From: Paenibacillus urinalis | GTDB lineage: Bacteria > Bacillota > Bacilli > Paenibacillales > Paenibacillaceae | Length of the DNA: 64,000 nucleotides | Assembly (NCBI RefSeq): GCF_028747985.1 | Contig: NZ_CP118108.1 | Span: 5,379,405 to 5,443,404 of the forward strand | Reading direction: 5' to 3' | In this document: one piece after another, positions 41,609 through 49,700 of the stretch | How positions within the stretch are numbered: position 1 is the first letter of the stretch | How the letters are laid out: the number at the start of each line of letters is the position of its first letter | Translations under genes and position numbers: made by a program | Notes under the pieces: generated by a model | The model's database searches: none | Told to the model about the DNA's origin: nothing | What the model saw: only the letters and a program-made list of their open reading frames with translations

Positions 41609-41626
41609 TTATAATAGAACTTTTTT
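41591..41626 (+). terminator. AT-rich terminator-like hairpin after the small ORF
   Basis: TTCTATTATA (41591-41600) pairs with TATAATAGAA (41610-41619), followed by CTTTTTT on the plus strand. The stem is weak in GC, so termination efficiency is doubtful. Confidence 0.45.
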
Positions 41627-41731
41627 CCTATTATACAATTATCTTTATTAATTTCAAGTCAAAAATGATGAATCTCGCGAATAAATCGAAAAATGAAGCG
41701 GCCTGCTATCATTTCTTCACATTCTACGAAA

Positions 41732-41767
41732 AGAAGTAAGCTCTAACCATGTACAGAGCTTACTTCT
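41732..41767 (-). terminator. Terminator of the M15 peptidase gene
   Basis: Perfect 13-bp stem AGAAGTAAGCTCT/AGAGCTTACTTCT (41732-41744 with 41755-41767), ten-base loop, followed on the minus strand by CTTTTCG. Confidence 0.85.
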
Positions 41768-41815
41768 CCTATATTTCTTAGCTTGTTCCTTATCATATAA
41801 TGACTCATTCATAGG

Positions 41816-42442
41816 TTATTCACTTGCTTCCAAATCTTCTGGCTTGATCTCATAACCAGGCGGTCTCTTTCCACGCTGTAGTTCAGCAATACTATAGCCA
41901 AAGTCATACTGCAGATGTGGATAATCGGGGAAATTGACCCAGTCTCCGCCCCACTTAAATCCAAGATTTTTGGCAATAGCGACAACTTCCATCCAGTCGG
42001 ATTCACCATTGTTGTTCCCATCATACTCCATGTCCCATATCACTTTGTCTTCGGATACCCGAATTGCAAAATCTATTGCAAGGCCATAGTTATGATACGA
42101 TTCCCCTCCACGAGCAGAGGTGACAATCTGCCCTTCCGTCGTTCTACCTTGCTCATACAGCTCATTTTGTCTCTCTTCACTGCGATGACCTTCTGTGATC
42201 ATGATTTGTATACCTTTTTGCTTCGCAAGCTCTACCAGCTGAGATTTCTTCGCTGCCACTTCAGGATGGAGCTCTGTTACATACTTCGGCTCATCCTCTT
42301 CAAACAGATGCGTAGGACTTCCCCAATCTATATTAAATGATTCCGTTTGAGAGATATAATAGACAAGACCCAATACAAGAAATACAAAAAGAACAGGTCC
42401 ACTTGATCTTCGCTTCTGTTTATACTGCCGCTGTCTGTTCAT
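41816..42442 (-). CDS. M15-family peptidoglycan peptidase (VanY/CwlK-like)
   Basis: A 208-residue membrane-anchored zinc peptidase. Basic tail, one transmembrane helix (PVLFVFLVLGLVYYI) and an extracellular catalytic domain. Zinc and catalytic residues are seen in MITEGHRSEERQNELY, ESYHNYGLAIDFAIR and DYPHLQY. An insertion DGNNNGESDWMEV resembles a calcium-binding loop. The family includes D,D-carboxypeptidases and L-Ala-D-Glu endopeptidases; this one resembles the CwlK type. Start chosen at ATG 42442, five bases after GAGGAG; a GTG six bases earlier overlaps that site. Confidence 0.88.
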   Translation of the reverse strand: MNRQRQYKQKRRSSGPVLFVFLVLGLVYYISQTESFNIDWGSPTHLFEEDEPKYVTELHPEVAAKKSQLVELAKQKGIQIMITEGHRSEERQNELYEQGRTTEGQIVTSARGGESYHNYGLAIDFAIRVSEDKVIWDMEYDGNNNGESDWMEVVAIAKNLGFKWGGDWVNFPDYPHLQYDFGYSIAELQRGKRPPGYEIKPEDLEASE

Positions 42443-42530
42443 AACCACTCCTCAAGCTTTTTAGATAAATGATGAAATCTATGTATTCTATTATATTCGT
42501 TCTACCATTCCAGGAACAACCCTACAAAAA

Positions 42531-42562
42531 AAGGACAGCCTGCTAAGTAGCAGACTGTCCTT
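42531..42562 (-). terminator. Terminator of the rpsF-ssb-rpsR operon
   Basis: Hairpin of 14-base arms with one mismatch (42531-42544 with 42549-42562, outer AAGGACAG/CTGTCCTT), four-base loop, followed on the minus strand by TTTTTG; 21 bp past the rpsR stop. Confidence 0.9.
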
Positions 42563-42582
42563 CCCGTTCACTGAATCGTTAA

Positions 42583-42855
42583 CTATTCAGTTGTGTACGG
42601 AAGCAATGCGATTTGACGGGAGCGTTTAACTGCAATCGTCAACATGCGTTGGTATTTTGCGCTTGTACCTGTTACACGGCGTGGCAAAATTTTTCCGCGC
42701 TCACTGATAAATTTACGAAGCAGATCCGTATCTTTATAGTCAATGTGAGTAATTTTGTTAACAGTGAAGAAGCACACTTTACGACGTTTGTTACGGCCGC
42801 CGCGGCGAGCCGGTCTTTTATCGTTGTCTCCGCCTTCTCTTTGTTTGAAGCTCAT
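42583..42855 (-). CDS. rpsR: 30S ribosomal protein S18
   Basis: A 90-residue small-subunit protein that pairs with S6 on 16S rRNA. The body [40 protein letters not shown] and [12 protein letters not shown] is diagnostic. The N-terminal 25 residues are basic and Gly/Arg-rich. It lies 19 bp after ssb in the conserved rpsF-ssb-rpsR order. It keeps one Cys (VCFF) but not a full zinc site. Confidence 0.98.
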   Translation of the reverse strand: MSFKQREGGDNDKRPARRGGRNKRRKVCFFTVNKITHIDYKDTDLLRKFISERGKILPRRVTGTSAKYQRMLTIAVKRSRQIALLPYTTE

Positions 42856-42874
42856 GCTATTCAGTCCTTCCTAA

Positions 42875-43363
42875 TTAAAATGGCAAATCATCATCCGAAA
42901 TATCAATCGGTTTTCCGTCATCGGAAAAAGGATCCTGATTGTTCCGTGAGAAATTGTTATTGCTATTATTCCCGCGGCCGCTGCCTCCATAGGAAGGCTC
43001 TTCACGCATACCACCACCGTTATTGTTCGCGTTGCCGCCATCACGGTTGGATTCCAAGAAACGAACGTTATCTGCAATAACTTCAGTTACGTATACACGC
43101 TTGCCTTCGTTATTCTCGTAGTTTCTTACTTGGATGCGCCCTTCGACGGCTGTCAAACGTCCTTTACGCAAATAATTTGCGCAAGTCTCCGCTAGCTGTC
43201 TCCAGGTAACGACCGGTATAAAATCAGCTTCTCTTTCCCCGCCTTGGCTTGTAAACGGACGGTCTACAGCAATGGTAAACTGCGTTACGGCTACCCCTGC
43301 AGGTGTGTACCGCAATTCTGGGTCACGAGTTAACCGGCCGATCAGAATGACTCGGTTCAACAA
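42875..43363 (-). CDS. ssb: Single-stranded DNA-binding protein
   Basis: A 162-residue protein: OB-fold domain (1-105, [47 protein letters not shown]), a Gly/Asn-rich flexible linker (about 110-145) and the acidic tip DISDDDLPF that recruits replication and repair partners. Start is TTG at 43363 with GGAGGGG upstream; a second TTG follows directly. It lies 50 bp after rpsF. Confidence 0.98.
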   Translation of the reverse strand: MLNRVILIGRLTRDPELRYTPAGVAVTQFTIAVDRPFTSQGGEREADFIPVVTWRQLAETCANYLRKGRLTAVEGRIQVRNYENNEGKRVYVTEVIADNVRFLESNRDGGNANNNGGGMREEPSYGGSGRGNNSNNNFSRNNQDPFSDDGKPIDISDDDLPF

Positions 43364-43413
43364 TCTAATCCCCTCCTTCTGAGCGTAGTTCTTACAAAAT
43401 CACTTGAAACGAA

Positions 43414-43704
43414 TTAAGCAACAACGTCGTTCGTGATGAGATAACGAATTACTTCGTCAGAAATTTTCATGATACGTTCCATTTCGGAAACGACAGCTGG
43501 TTCAGCAGTGAAGTTAACCAACACATAATGACCATCACGGAATTTCTTGATCTCATACGCAAGACGGCGTTTACCCATTACGTCGTGTTTTGTAATTTCA
43601 CCACCGCCGTTGGAGATGATGCCTTGGAATTTTTCGACTGCAGCTTGAACAGCTTCTTGTTCAATGTCAGGACGAATAATGTACATCACTTCGTATTTGC
43701 GCAT
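43414..43704 (-). CDS. rpsF: 30S ribosomal protein S6
   Basis: A 96-residue protein, MRKYEVMYIIRPDIEQEAVQ and KRRLAYEIKKFRDGHYVLVNF, of standard length. It binds S18 on the small-subunit platform. ATG at 43704 has AAGGAGG seven bases upstream. It is the first gene of the operon; the leader (43705-43780) contains a GACTTGAGG/CCTTAAGTC inverted repeat, but I did not see the CCG-containing S6:S18 leader motif. Confidence 0.98.
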   Translation of the reverse strand: MRKYEVMYIIRPDIEQEAVQAAVEKFQGIISNGGGEITKHDVMGKRRLAYEIKKFRDGHYVLVNFTAEPAVVSEMERIMKISDEVIRYLITNDVVA

Positions 43705-43921
43705 ACTAGCACCTCCTTATGGACTTAAGGCCCTCAAGTCATCGCTTAAGAGCAAGGAACGAGATTAAACTCGCACCATATCAATATACCATTTTCAATA
43801 AACGAGTGCAAGCACATGTTCTCTTTTACCAATGTTGATCAGACATGTTCCTTCAAGAGACTGCGCACAATAGCCAATGTGACACATATTTAGATCAGAA
43901 TAACGAAGGAGGGCAATTCAA

Positions 43922-44116
43922 ATGGGTGAGAAAACGGAGTTTGAACCAGGAGACAAAGCACCTAATGATGGAGAGTACACGGAGATTGGTGAAAGAAGCT
44001 TCCATACCGAGATCAACGATCCTAAGCGGATCAAGCTCAAAAAAGGAGAGACTTTCCCTGAAACCTCAAATCATAATCGAAAATGGAAAAAGCTGACCAA
44101 AGCCCGGGTTCATTAA
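43922..44116 (+). CDS. yjzC: YjzC family protein
   Basis: A 64-residue protein with FEPGDKAPNDGEYTEIGE at the start and KLKKGETFPETSNHNRKWKK at the end, the conserved pattern of Bacillus YjzC. Function is unknown. The ATG has GAAGGAGGG eight bases upstream. It is divergent from rpsF and followed by a decayed-looking region. Confidence 0.88.
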   Translation: MGEKTEFEPGDKAPNDGEYTEIGERSFHTEINDPKRIKLKKGETFPETSNHNRKWKKLTKARVH

Positions 44117-44468
44117 GGCGATGAGCAGAAAAGCGATCAGCATGGTCATGTTATACGTAAGCAAGCTCGATCTTCTTCAATCCAAACTTTACCAATATAA
44201 TTCCCGGTTATAATTCGCTGATGCGGATATAATACAATCAAGGCAGTGCTTCACAGAGAGGTGTGGTTCCGTTGGATGATTTGAAGACAGAGCCGGACTT
44301 ATTCATTTGAAGGAGGGTCTTTAACGTGGCGATAGAAGCGGAAGGTAATGTGCAATTGATGAAGTAATTATGGATTCAGATGCACTGGTATTGCGTAGCA
44401 GTACACCGAGCTTCTAACCGAAGCTGTCGTAAAAGATGTTTTCTTTAAAAAAATGCACTGCCCCCCAT
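44117..44468 (+). other. Region with signals but no intact gene, possible remnants
   Basis: A TATAAT at 44228-44233, a GAAGGAGGG site at 44309-44317 leading to GTG 44326 with only 13 codons (MAIEAEGNVQLMK), and a 30-codon frame from 44122 (MSRKAISMVMLYVSKLDLLQ) are visible, followed by a strong terminator. The pieces look like a transcribed unit whose coding frame has broken down, or one with a leader peptide. I cannot name a parent gene. Confidence 0.35.
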
Positions 44469-44493
44469 AAAGGGCCCGAAAGGGTCCTTTTTT
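44469..44493 (+). terminator. Plus-strand terminator downstream of yjzC region
   Basis: AAAGGGCCC/GGGTCCTTT stem (44469-44477 with 44482-44490) with a GAAA tetraloop and a T run of six. Strong, and directional for the plus strand. Confidence 0.9.
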
Positions 44494-44550
44494 GGTGACT
44501 ATTTTAGTCAACAAGCCATCTATAACGTCCGCGTCCATAACGACAAAAGA

Positions 44551-44569
44551 CCCTGCATTAGATGCAGGG
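44551..44569 (-). terminator. Terminator of tRNA-Ser
   Basis: CCCTGCAT/ATGCAGGG stem (44551-44558 with 44562-44569), three-base loop, followed on the minus strand by CTTTTG; 34 bp past the tRNA end. Confidence 0.8.
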
Positions 44570-44602
44570 CCTAATCTCTATATATTGAACAGTTAAATGG
44601 TG

Positions 44603-44694
44603 TGGCGGAAAGAGAGGGATTCGAACCCTCGCACGCCGCAAGGCGCCTAACTGATTTCGAGTCAGTCCCCTTATAACCTCTTGGGTACCTTTCC
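44603..44694 (-). tRNA. trnS-Ser: tRNA-Ser (CGA)
   Basis: A 92-nt class II tRNA. Acceptor stem GGAAAGG pairs with TCTTTCC; U8-A9 follow; the anticodon arm ACTGA-CTCGAAA-TCAGT gives anticodon CGA, reading UCG; the long variable arm GCGCCTTGCGGCGT is typical of serine tRNA; the T arm is GAGGG-TTCGAAT-CCCTC; discriminator G and an encoded CCA end the gene. Confidence 0.96.
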
Positions 44695-44749
44695 GCAGCA
44701 CTTTATATTATACACTTTTGCTTGTCTGTTGGCAAGCATGGATTGCAGC

Positions 44750-44962
44750 CTACTCTTGTCCTTGCGGATCCGCTGCCGAGCGAAGAACTTTCTTAAAATT
44801 CTTTTCAAACTTAGGACGGGGCACAAGCACACTATGCTTGCAGCCTACACACTTAATTCGAATATCCATCCCCATGCGGATAATTTCCATCTCATTGCTG
44901 CCGCAAGGATGAGGCTTTTTCATCTGAACGATGTCCCCCAGGTTAAACACTTTACGCTCCAT
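44750..44962 (-). CDS. yyzM: DUF951 family protein (YyzM-like)
   Basis: A 70-residue protein, MERKVFNLGDIVQMKKPHPC through IKCVGCKHSVLVPRPKFEKN. The HPCG and CVGC pairs suggest a zinc site, and the small basic fold is RNA- or DNA-binding-like; the role is unknown. I chose ATG 44962, with GGGGGATGG upstream; it overlaps the end of the MscS gene by 11 bases. This position between the S6 operon and the MscS gene is conserved in Bacillales. Confidence 0.9.
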   Translation of the reverse strand: MERKVFNLGDIVQMKKPHPCGSNEMEIIRMGMDIRIKCVGCKHSVLVPRPKFEKNFKKVLRSAADPQGQE

Positions 44963-46043
44963 TCGAACCATCCCCCGTATTTTCTTCATTGGCTGCAGCG
45001 GCTTCCAGTTCAGCAAGCCTTACGCTCTCCTTATATTCCAGCGCTTCTTTTACATCCATCTTGATGAGACGCTCCACCTCATGATTAGTATTGGGCAGAC
45101 ACTCAGCCACTACTCGAATCACATATTCAGCGGTTGTCATGGATTGTATGCCAACGACCTCCGGCACCATTAAAACGTTGCTGTTGCGCTCAGGCAGATT
45201 TTGAACGGCTTCCTTCACCATTCTCATACTCTCTCCCAGCTGCTCCTCGCCTTTCATCGGTATATCCACAATCGCACGGGAATTGGCCATCGAATAGTTG
45301 GTTACCGTCGTAATGGTTCCATTAGGAATAATATGCACTTCACCAGTAAAGCTAACGATCTTTGTTGTTCGAAGACCAATGACCTCTACTGTACCCTTCA
45401 GTGTTCCTGACTGAACGACATCGCCTACCGCGAACTGATCCTCCAATATAATGAAGAATCCAGTAATAATATCTTTGACCAAGCTTTGCGCACCAAAACC
45501 GATGGCTAACCCGAGTACCCCAGCACTGGCGAGTACGGGTCCGAGATTCACACCCATTTGAGATAAAATGAGGAGTACAAGAATGAAGTTACATACGATA
45601 GAGACCACATTTTTGAGCAGCTCGCCTACTGTGTTTACACGTCTTTTATTGATTCTAATTTTTCGCTCTGACTGACGATTCAACAGGGACCGATCAATGA
45701 CATTATGAAGTACCTTAATCGCGATCCGGGTCAGAATAAATACAATAATGATCTGTAGTGCAATTCCTGCGTAATGAATCCACATATTGGTGTCCGTGAC
45801 CCAGTTCCAGAAGACATCACTTAAACGCTTCGCTTCATCAACGGTCCCTTGAACCGCTTCCCCTACATTTTCGGAGAGTGTTCCGTCATCGGGGGTAGCC
45901 GCAGGATCAGAAGTGCTTCCTCCTGTATCTGTGCCTGTATCTGTATTTCCTTCAGTCGGTGCCGTTTCCTCTGTTCCAGTAGTCTCTTCCTGTGTTTCAT
46001 TTGTTTCCGTTTCAGGAGTCGTTCCTGATGCTTCAAACCACAT
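44952..46043 (-). CDS. MscS-family mechanosensitive channel
   Basis: A 363-residue membrane channel that opens on hypo-osmotic shock. Transmembrane helices lie at about 95-115, 145-165 and 170-190; the pore helix and beta domain follow with SAGVLGLAIGFGAQSLVKDIITGFFIILEDQF and IPNGTITTVTNYS. The first 70 residues are unusual: almost entirely Thr, Glu, Gly and Asp, with no signal peptide. GGGGAGGAG four bases before ATG 46043 supports this long start. It overlaps the DUF3343 stop by one base. Confidence 0.92.
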   Translation of the reverse strand: MWFEASGTTPETETNETQEETTGTEETAPTEGNTDTGTDTGGSTSDPAATPDDGTLSENVGEAVQGTVDEAKRLSDVFWNWVTDTNMWIHYAGIALQIIIVFILTRIAIKVLHNVIDRSLLNRQSERKIRINKRRVNTVGELLKNVVSIVCNFILVLLILSQMGVNLGPVLASAGVLGLAIGFGAQSLVKDIITGFFIILEDQFAVGDVVQSGTLKGTVEVIGLRTTKIVSFTGEVHIIPNGTITTVTNYSMANSRAIVDIPMKGEEQLGESMRMVKEAVQNLPERNSNVLMVPEVVGIQSMTTAEYVIRVVAECLPNTNHEVERLIKMDVKEALEYKESVRLAELEAAAANEENTGDGSNGA

Positions 46044-46318
46044 TAATACTCCTCCCCTTCTTGTTCACACCATTCCACTTGTATATACTCAGCACCTTTT
46101 TTTTCATAGATGCCGCGAATCTCCACTTTTTCACTCACGATGATTTGATGGACTTGTCTTAAATCCTCCGATGGAAACTGGATGGACAGTGCGCAGCCTG
46201 CCGTTATTTCCTTCGGCGTTGGATAGGTATCAATATCAATCCCTGCATATTCGAGCAGCATTTCTGCGCGAAGCGCCTGCTGCGTTGAATCAAATGCGAT
46301 GGTCAGCCACAGCTCCAT
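46043..46318 (-). CDS. DUF3343 family protein
   Basis: A 91-residue protein, MELWLTIAFDSTQQALRAEM, with TPKEITAGCALSIQFP and one central Cys. DUF3343 members are proposed sulfur/selenium carriers or relatives of the TusA fold; that role is not shown here. I chose ATG 46318 because GGAGGT is six bases upstream. It is directly coupled to the MscS gene (TAATG) in a class V aminotransferase neighbourhood, though they are not adjacent. Confidence 0.85.
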   Translation of the reverse strand: MELWLTIAFDSTQQALRAEMLLEYAGIDIDTYPTPKEITAGCALSIQFPSEDLRQVHQIIVSEKVEIRGIYEKKGAEYIQVEWCEQEGEEY

Positions 46319-46423
46319 CCTATACCTCCAGTCTATGAATACGAAACGCACCAAGTATAAAAACTAAGCTTCTTCCATATACTATTTAATACTAATCCAA
46401 GCACGAAAGGAAGATAGTGCGCT

Positions 46424-47029
46424 ATGAATCGGATTCCAAAAGCGATAAATTTGCAGGACATGCCTGGTTTAAAACTACAGCATACCGATCCGGGAGTACA
46501 ATCAGCTATTATTCATCGTTTATTATTTCATCTGTTCGAGGCACCTCATCACAAAGAGATCGTTATCGTATGCATTGGTACTGACCGTTCTACAGGCGAC
46601 TGCCTGGGCCCACTTGTTGGAACCGCATTATCCGAGCATAACAGTCCTTTCTTCCATCTCTATGGGACATTGGAAGATCCGGTTCACGCCATGAATCTTC
46701 AGGATACGCTCACCATGATATACAGCAAACACAGAGATCCCTATATTATCGGAATTGATGCCTGTTTAGGTCAGGCCTCCAGTGTGGGCTGCATTCAGGT
46801 CGCGTCAGGTCCACTTAAACCAGGAGCAGGTGTAAATAAAGAACTGCCGCCGGTAGGCGATATCCATTTAACAGGTATCGTCAATGTCGGCGGCTTCATG
46901 GAATATTTCGTTCTGCAGAATACCCGGCTAAGTCTCGTTGTCCGGATGTCCAATATTATTGCACACAGCCTGTATGCTGCGTTAGTAGAATGGCATAATC
47001 GCTCTACTCTGCTTGCCGTGCAAGAGTAA
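46424..47029 (+). CDS. yyaC: Sporulation protein YyaC (GPR-fold)
   Basis: A 201-residue protein related in fold to the spore germination protease. VCIGTDRSTGDCLGPLVGT near 48-66, GIDACLGQASSVG near 108-120 and IVNVGGFMEYFVLQNTRLSLV near 150-170 are the family hallmarks; the two acidic residues in GTDRSTGD and GIDA could form the active site. In Bacillus it is expressed in sporulation. ATG at 46424 has GAAAGGAA upstream. Its end overlaps the DUF4446 gene on the opposite strand by 26 bases. Confidence 0.92.
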   Translation: MNRIPKAINLQDMPGLKLQHTDPGVQSAIIHRLLFHLFEAPHHKEIVIVCIGTDRSTGDCLGPLVGTALSEHNSPFFHLYGTLEDPVHAMNLQDTLTMIYSKHRDPYIIGIDACLGQASSVGCIQVASGPLKPGAGVNKELPPVGDIHLTGIVNVGGFMEYFVLQNTRLSLVVRMSNIIAHSLYAALVEWHNRSTLLAVQE

Positions 47030-47504
47030 TGGCTTCCTTCTCTTCGTTTGAGAGCGTATATGTGGACTCTCCCCCTTGCAGGGGCTTGGCGTATACATAG
47101 GAGCCATCTCTATTGTAGAGTCCTGTCAGGACAAGCCCATCCTCTCTCTCGTTCAGCATAGCAATGGAAAAGCTCAGATCTGCTCCACGGTCACCATAAG
47201 CATTATAACGTTTAATACCCATTTTCCCTTGGATTCTATCAAGCTTCTTATTCATTGTGGCTACCATATCTTTATTCACAGCCTGCTCGTCCTCAATCGC
47301 ATCCATCTGCACCTTCAGGTTCAATAGTAAGGACTCCAAATCTTCCACGCCCGTACTGGACATAAATTTGTTGTAGTTTTTGCGCAGTTTACTAACTTTT
47401 GCAGTCTGCACAATTAACATGATCAATAAAATAATCAGTACCAATACAATCCCAAACACAATCAAAGGCAGTTGTTCCAGAATCAGCTCATTCATATCTG
47501 TCAT
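47004..47504 (-). CDS. DUF4446 family membrane protein
   Basis: A 166-residue protein with one N-terminal membrane helix (LPLIVFGIVLVLIILLIMLIV), a coiled-coil-like segment (YNKFMSSTGVEDLESLLLNLKVQ) and a compact C-terminal domain GIKRYNAYGDRGADLSFSIAML with KEAITLARQ at the end. The family occurs in this position near parB/parA in Bacillales; function unknown. ATG at 47504 has GTAGGAG upstream. Confidence 0.88.
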   Translation of the reverse strand: MTDMNELILEQLPLIVFGIVLVLIILLIMLIVQTAKVSKLRKNYNKFMSSTGVEDLESLLLNLKVQMDAIEDEQAVNKDMVATMNKKLDRIQGKMGIKRYNAYGDRGADLSFSIAMLNEREDGLVLTGLYNRDGSYVYAKPLQGGESTYTLSNEEKEAITLARQAE

Positions 47505-47566
47505 TTATTGCTCCTACTCCTAACGTCTTTTACATTGTTCTTTTGGGACTCACGCAGAATCCTTAC

Positions 47567-48730
47567 CTAACTATTCGCCAGCTCACGAACAGCCGCAATC
47601 AACATAGCCACTTCTCTCTCATTAGAGTTTACACCAAAACTAGCCCTGACTGCACCTTGCTTCGCTGTACCTGCGCTTTCATGAGCCAGTGGAGTACAAT
47701 GATACCCTGCACGAACTTCAATTCCGAACTCCCTATCTAATTTAAAGGCAAGCTCTGCAGCATCTATCTTCTCACTATAAAAAGCAACAAGCCCACTTCT
47801 CGGTTCACCCAAACCTGGGCCAAGTGTCTGAATACCAGGGATTTGACCTAGACCCTCCATCAGTAGCTGTGTCAGTTTCCATTCATGCTGATAGATTCGC
47901 TCCGTCGTCATCTCCAGTACATAATCTACACCTGCACCTAATCCGGCAATGCCTATCGTATTGGGGGTTCCCGATTCATAACGGTCCGGTCTTACGGTGG
48001 GTTGATCAATCGCCTCCGATTGACTTCCGGTTCCACCGTGGATCAGCGGCTCTACATCGATCGATGGATGAATGTATAACCCTCCAGTACCTTGCGGACC
48101 GAGCAATCCTTTATGTCCTGGAAAAGCCAGCATATCTATACTCATTCGTTCTACGTCAATATCCAGAACTCCCGCGCTTTGCGCAGCGTCGACAAGAAAG
48201 TGAATGTGATGTTTCCTTGCAATCCGTCCGATCTCTTCAAGAGGAAGAATACTTCCTAATAAATTTGAGCTATGAGATACAACGATCAGCTTGGTATGAT
48301 GTCGAATGCTTTGTTCTAACTTGGAGATGGAGATTTGTCCCTGATCATCAAGAGGAAGATAATCCACTTCCACCTGCTTTTGTTTTTTCAGATACTCAAG
48401 CGGTCTTCGGACAGAGTTATGCTCCATCATCGTGGTAATGATATGGTCACCTGAATTTACAATTCCTTTGATCGCCATATTTAAAGCTAGTGTCGTGTTA
48501 AAAGTATACACAATATCATTTGGGTTATGAATATGGAACAGCTCTGCCAGCTTCCTTCTCGTATGAAATAATACTCTGCTGGCTTGTACCGCCATCTGAT
48601 GGCTTCCCCGGCCCGGGTTGGCCCCTGCGATGTCCATCGCCTGCACCATCGCTTCTTTTACCGATTCCGGCTTCGGCCATGACGTGGCAGCATGATCTAA
48701 ATAGACAATGTCTTCTCTGTTCCTCTTCAT
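47567..48730 (-). CDS. Class V aminotransferase, cysteine-desulfurase type
   Basis: A 387-residue PLP enzyme of the SufS/Csd group. PLP lysine lies in FPGHKGLLGPQGTGGLY near 200; HNSVRRP and SHSSNLLGSILPLEEI precede it; the catalytic-loop Cys is in RAGYHCTPLAHESAGT near 345. Such enzymes take sulfur from cysteine as a persulfide. No Suf or Isc partner is nearby, and the acceptor is unknown. I chose ATG 48730, with GGGAGGAC seven bases upstream. It stands between parB and DUF4446, as in Paenibacillus relatives. Confidence 0.92.
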   Translation of the reverse strand: MKRNREDIVYLDHAATSWPKPESVKEAMVQAMDIAGANPGRGSHQMAVQASRVLFHTRRKLAELFHIHNPNDIVYTFNTTLALNMAIKGIVNSGDHIITTMMEHNSVRRPLEYLKKQKQVEVDYLPLDDQGQISISKLEQSIRHHTKLIVVSHSSNLLGSILPLEEIGRIARKHHIHFLVDAAQSAGVLDIDVERMSIDMLAFPGHKGLLGPQGTGGLYIHPSIDVEPLIHGGTGSQSEAIDQPTVRPDRYESGTPNTIGIAGLGAGVDYVLEMTTERIYQHEWKLTQLLMEGLGQIPGIQTLGPGLGEPRSGLVAFYSEKIDAAELAFKLDREFGIEVRAGYHCTPLAHESAGTAKQGAVRASFGVNSNEREVAMLIAAVRELANS

Positions 48731-48756
48731 ATATCCGTCCTCCCTAAACACAACAA

Positions 48757-48802
48757 ATGACATACCTCATCTTCCCTTTACGGTAAGAGGACGATATGTC
48801 AT
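48757..48802 (-). promoter_or_regulatory. Hairpin between parB and the aminotransferase gene
   Basis: ATGACATA (48757-48764) pairs with TATGTCAT (48795-48802), with inner CCTC/GAGG pairing, followed on the minus strand by TTTGTTGTG. It could be a weak terminator after parB or a leader structure before the aminotransferase. Confidence 0.4.
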
Positions 48803-48851
48803 CTCATACGAACACCCTTCATTACCTTGCCTATCCTTTGATCGCAGCTGT

Positions 48852-49700
48852 CTACTGCAATTGCAGCAGCTCTAGCAATCTTTCCAGATCCTGTTGACTA
48901 TAATAGTTCAGTTCGATTTTACCTTTATCTTTGTTCGCTTTGATCTTCACTGTCGTTTGGAATCGATTGCGCAGGCTTTCTTCTACATTTTCAATATAAG
49001 GATCTCTCTTCTTTTGTTTAACCTTCACCTTTTGATCTTCATTTTTGCGATCCAGTTGCTGTACGGCTTCTTCCAGCTCCCGCACACTCCACTGCTGTTG
49101 GATGCATTGCTTCGCTAATTCTTTAACGACCTTCTGCTCCTTGATTCCTACAATGGCTCTCGCATGTCCCATGGATAATGTTCCACGTGAAACATGCTCC
49201 TTCACTTCCTCAGGCAGGGCCAGTAGTCTTAAAAAATTTGCGATATGCGATCTTGATTTACCTACCTTCATGGATAACTCTTCTTGGGTGAGAGAAAATT
49301 GATCCATCAGTCCTTGATATGCAACGGCGACCTCCATGGCATTCAAATTTTCTCGTTGTAAATTTTCGATCAAGGCAATTTCCATCACCTGTTGTTCCGT
49401 AAAGTTTCTTACGACCGCAGGAATGGTGGATTTACCACAAAATTGAGATGCCCGAAAACGACGTTCTCCTGCAATAATTTCATAGCCCTTCAGTACACTC
49501 CGTACAATAATGGGTTGAATGACACCATGCTGTCGAATCGATTCGGCTAACTCTTGTATAGAATCTTCATCGAACGTTTTTCTAGGCTGGTAGGGATTTG
49601 CTCGCAGCTGGCTCAGTGGTATTTCCACAATCTTGTCATCTTCGTTAATCGAAAGCGAAGGTATAAGTGCATCCAAGCCTTTACCCAAACGCTTACTCAT
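48852..49700 (-). CDS. parB: Chromosome partitioning protein ParB (Spo0J)
   Basis: A 282-residue CTP-dependent DNA clamp that loads at parS. N-terminal CTP-binding domain with LRANPYQPRKTFD, GVIQPIIVR and the box II GERRFRASQ; helix-turn-helix KVGKSRSHIANFLRLLALPEE near 145; and a C-terminal dimerisation domain (IELNYYSQQDLERLLELLQ). A parS site lies within this gene at 49179-49194. It overlaps parA by eight bases. Confidence 0.97.
   Translation of the reverse strand: MSKRLGKGLDALIPSLSINEDDKIVEIPLSQLRANPYQPRKTFDEDSIQELAESIRQHGVIQPIIVRSVLKGYEIIAGERRFRASQFCGKSTIPAVVRNFTEQQVMEIALIENLQRENLNAMEVAVAYQGLMDQFSLTQEELSMKVGKSRSHIANFLRLLALPEEVKEHVSRGTLSMGHARAIVGIKEQKVVKELAKQCIQQQWSVRELEEAVQQLDRKNEDQKVKVKQKKRDPYIENVEESLRNRFQTTVKIKANKDKGKIELNYYSQQDLERLLELLQLQ
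49179..49194. other. parS site within parB
   Basis: TGTTCCACGTGAAACA matches the parS consensus TGTTNCACGTGAAACA. It sits inside the parB reading frame, as in Bacillus subtilis spo0J. Confidence 0.95.

Larger units (their letters stand above)
40853..41731. other. Large AT-rich intergenic region between oppA and the M15 peptidase
   Basis: About 880 bp, much more AT-rich than its surroundings. The first 100 bp must hold the oppA promoter (minus strand). A short plus-strand transcription unit seems to lie at 41490-41630 and is listed separately. The stretch 41000-41480 shows scattered TA-rich blocks without a gene I can recognise. Confidence 0.5.

Noticed and set aside
43705..43790. S6:S18-binding leader motif before rpsF
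   Set aside because: An inverted repeat is present, but the characteristic CCG bulge is not seen.
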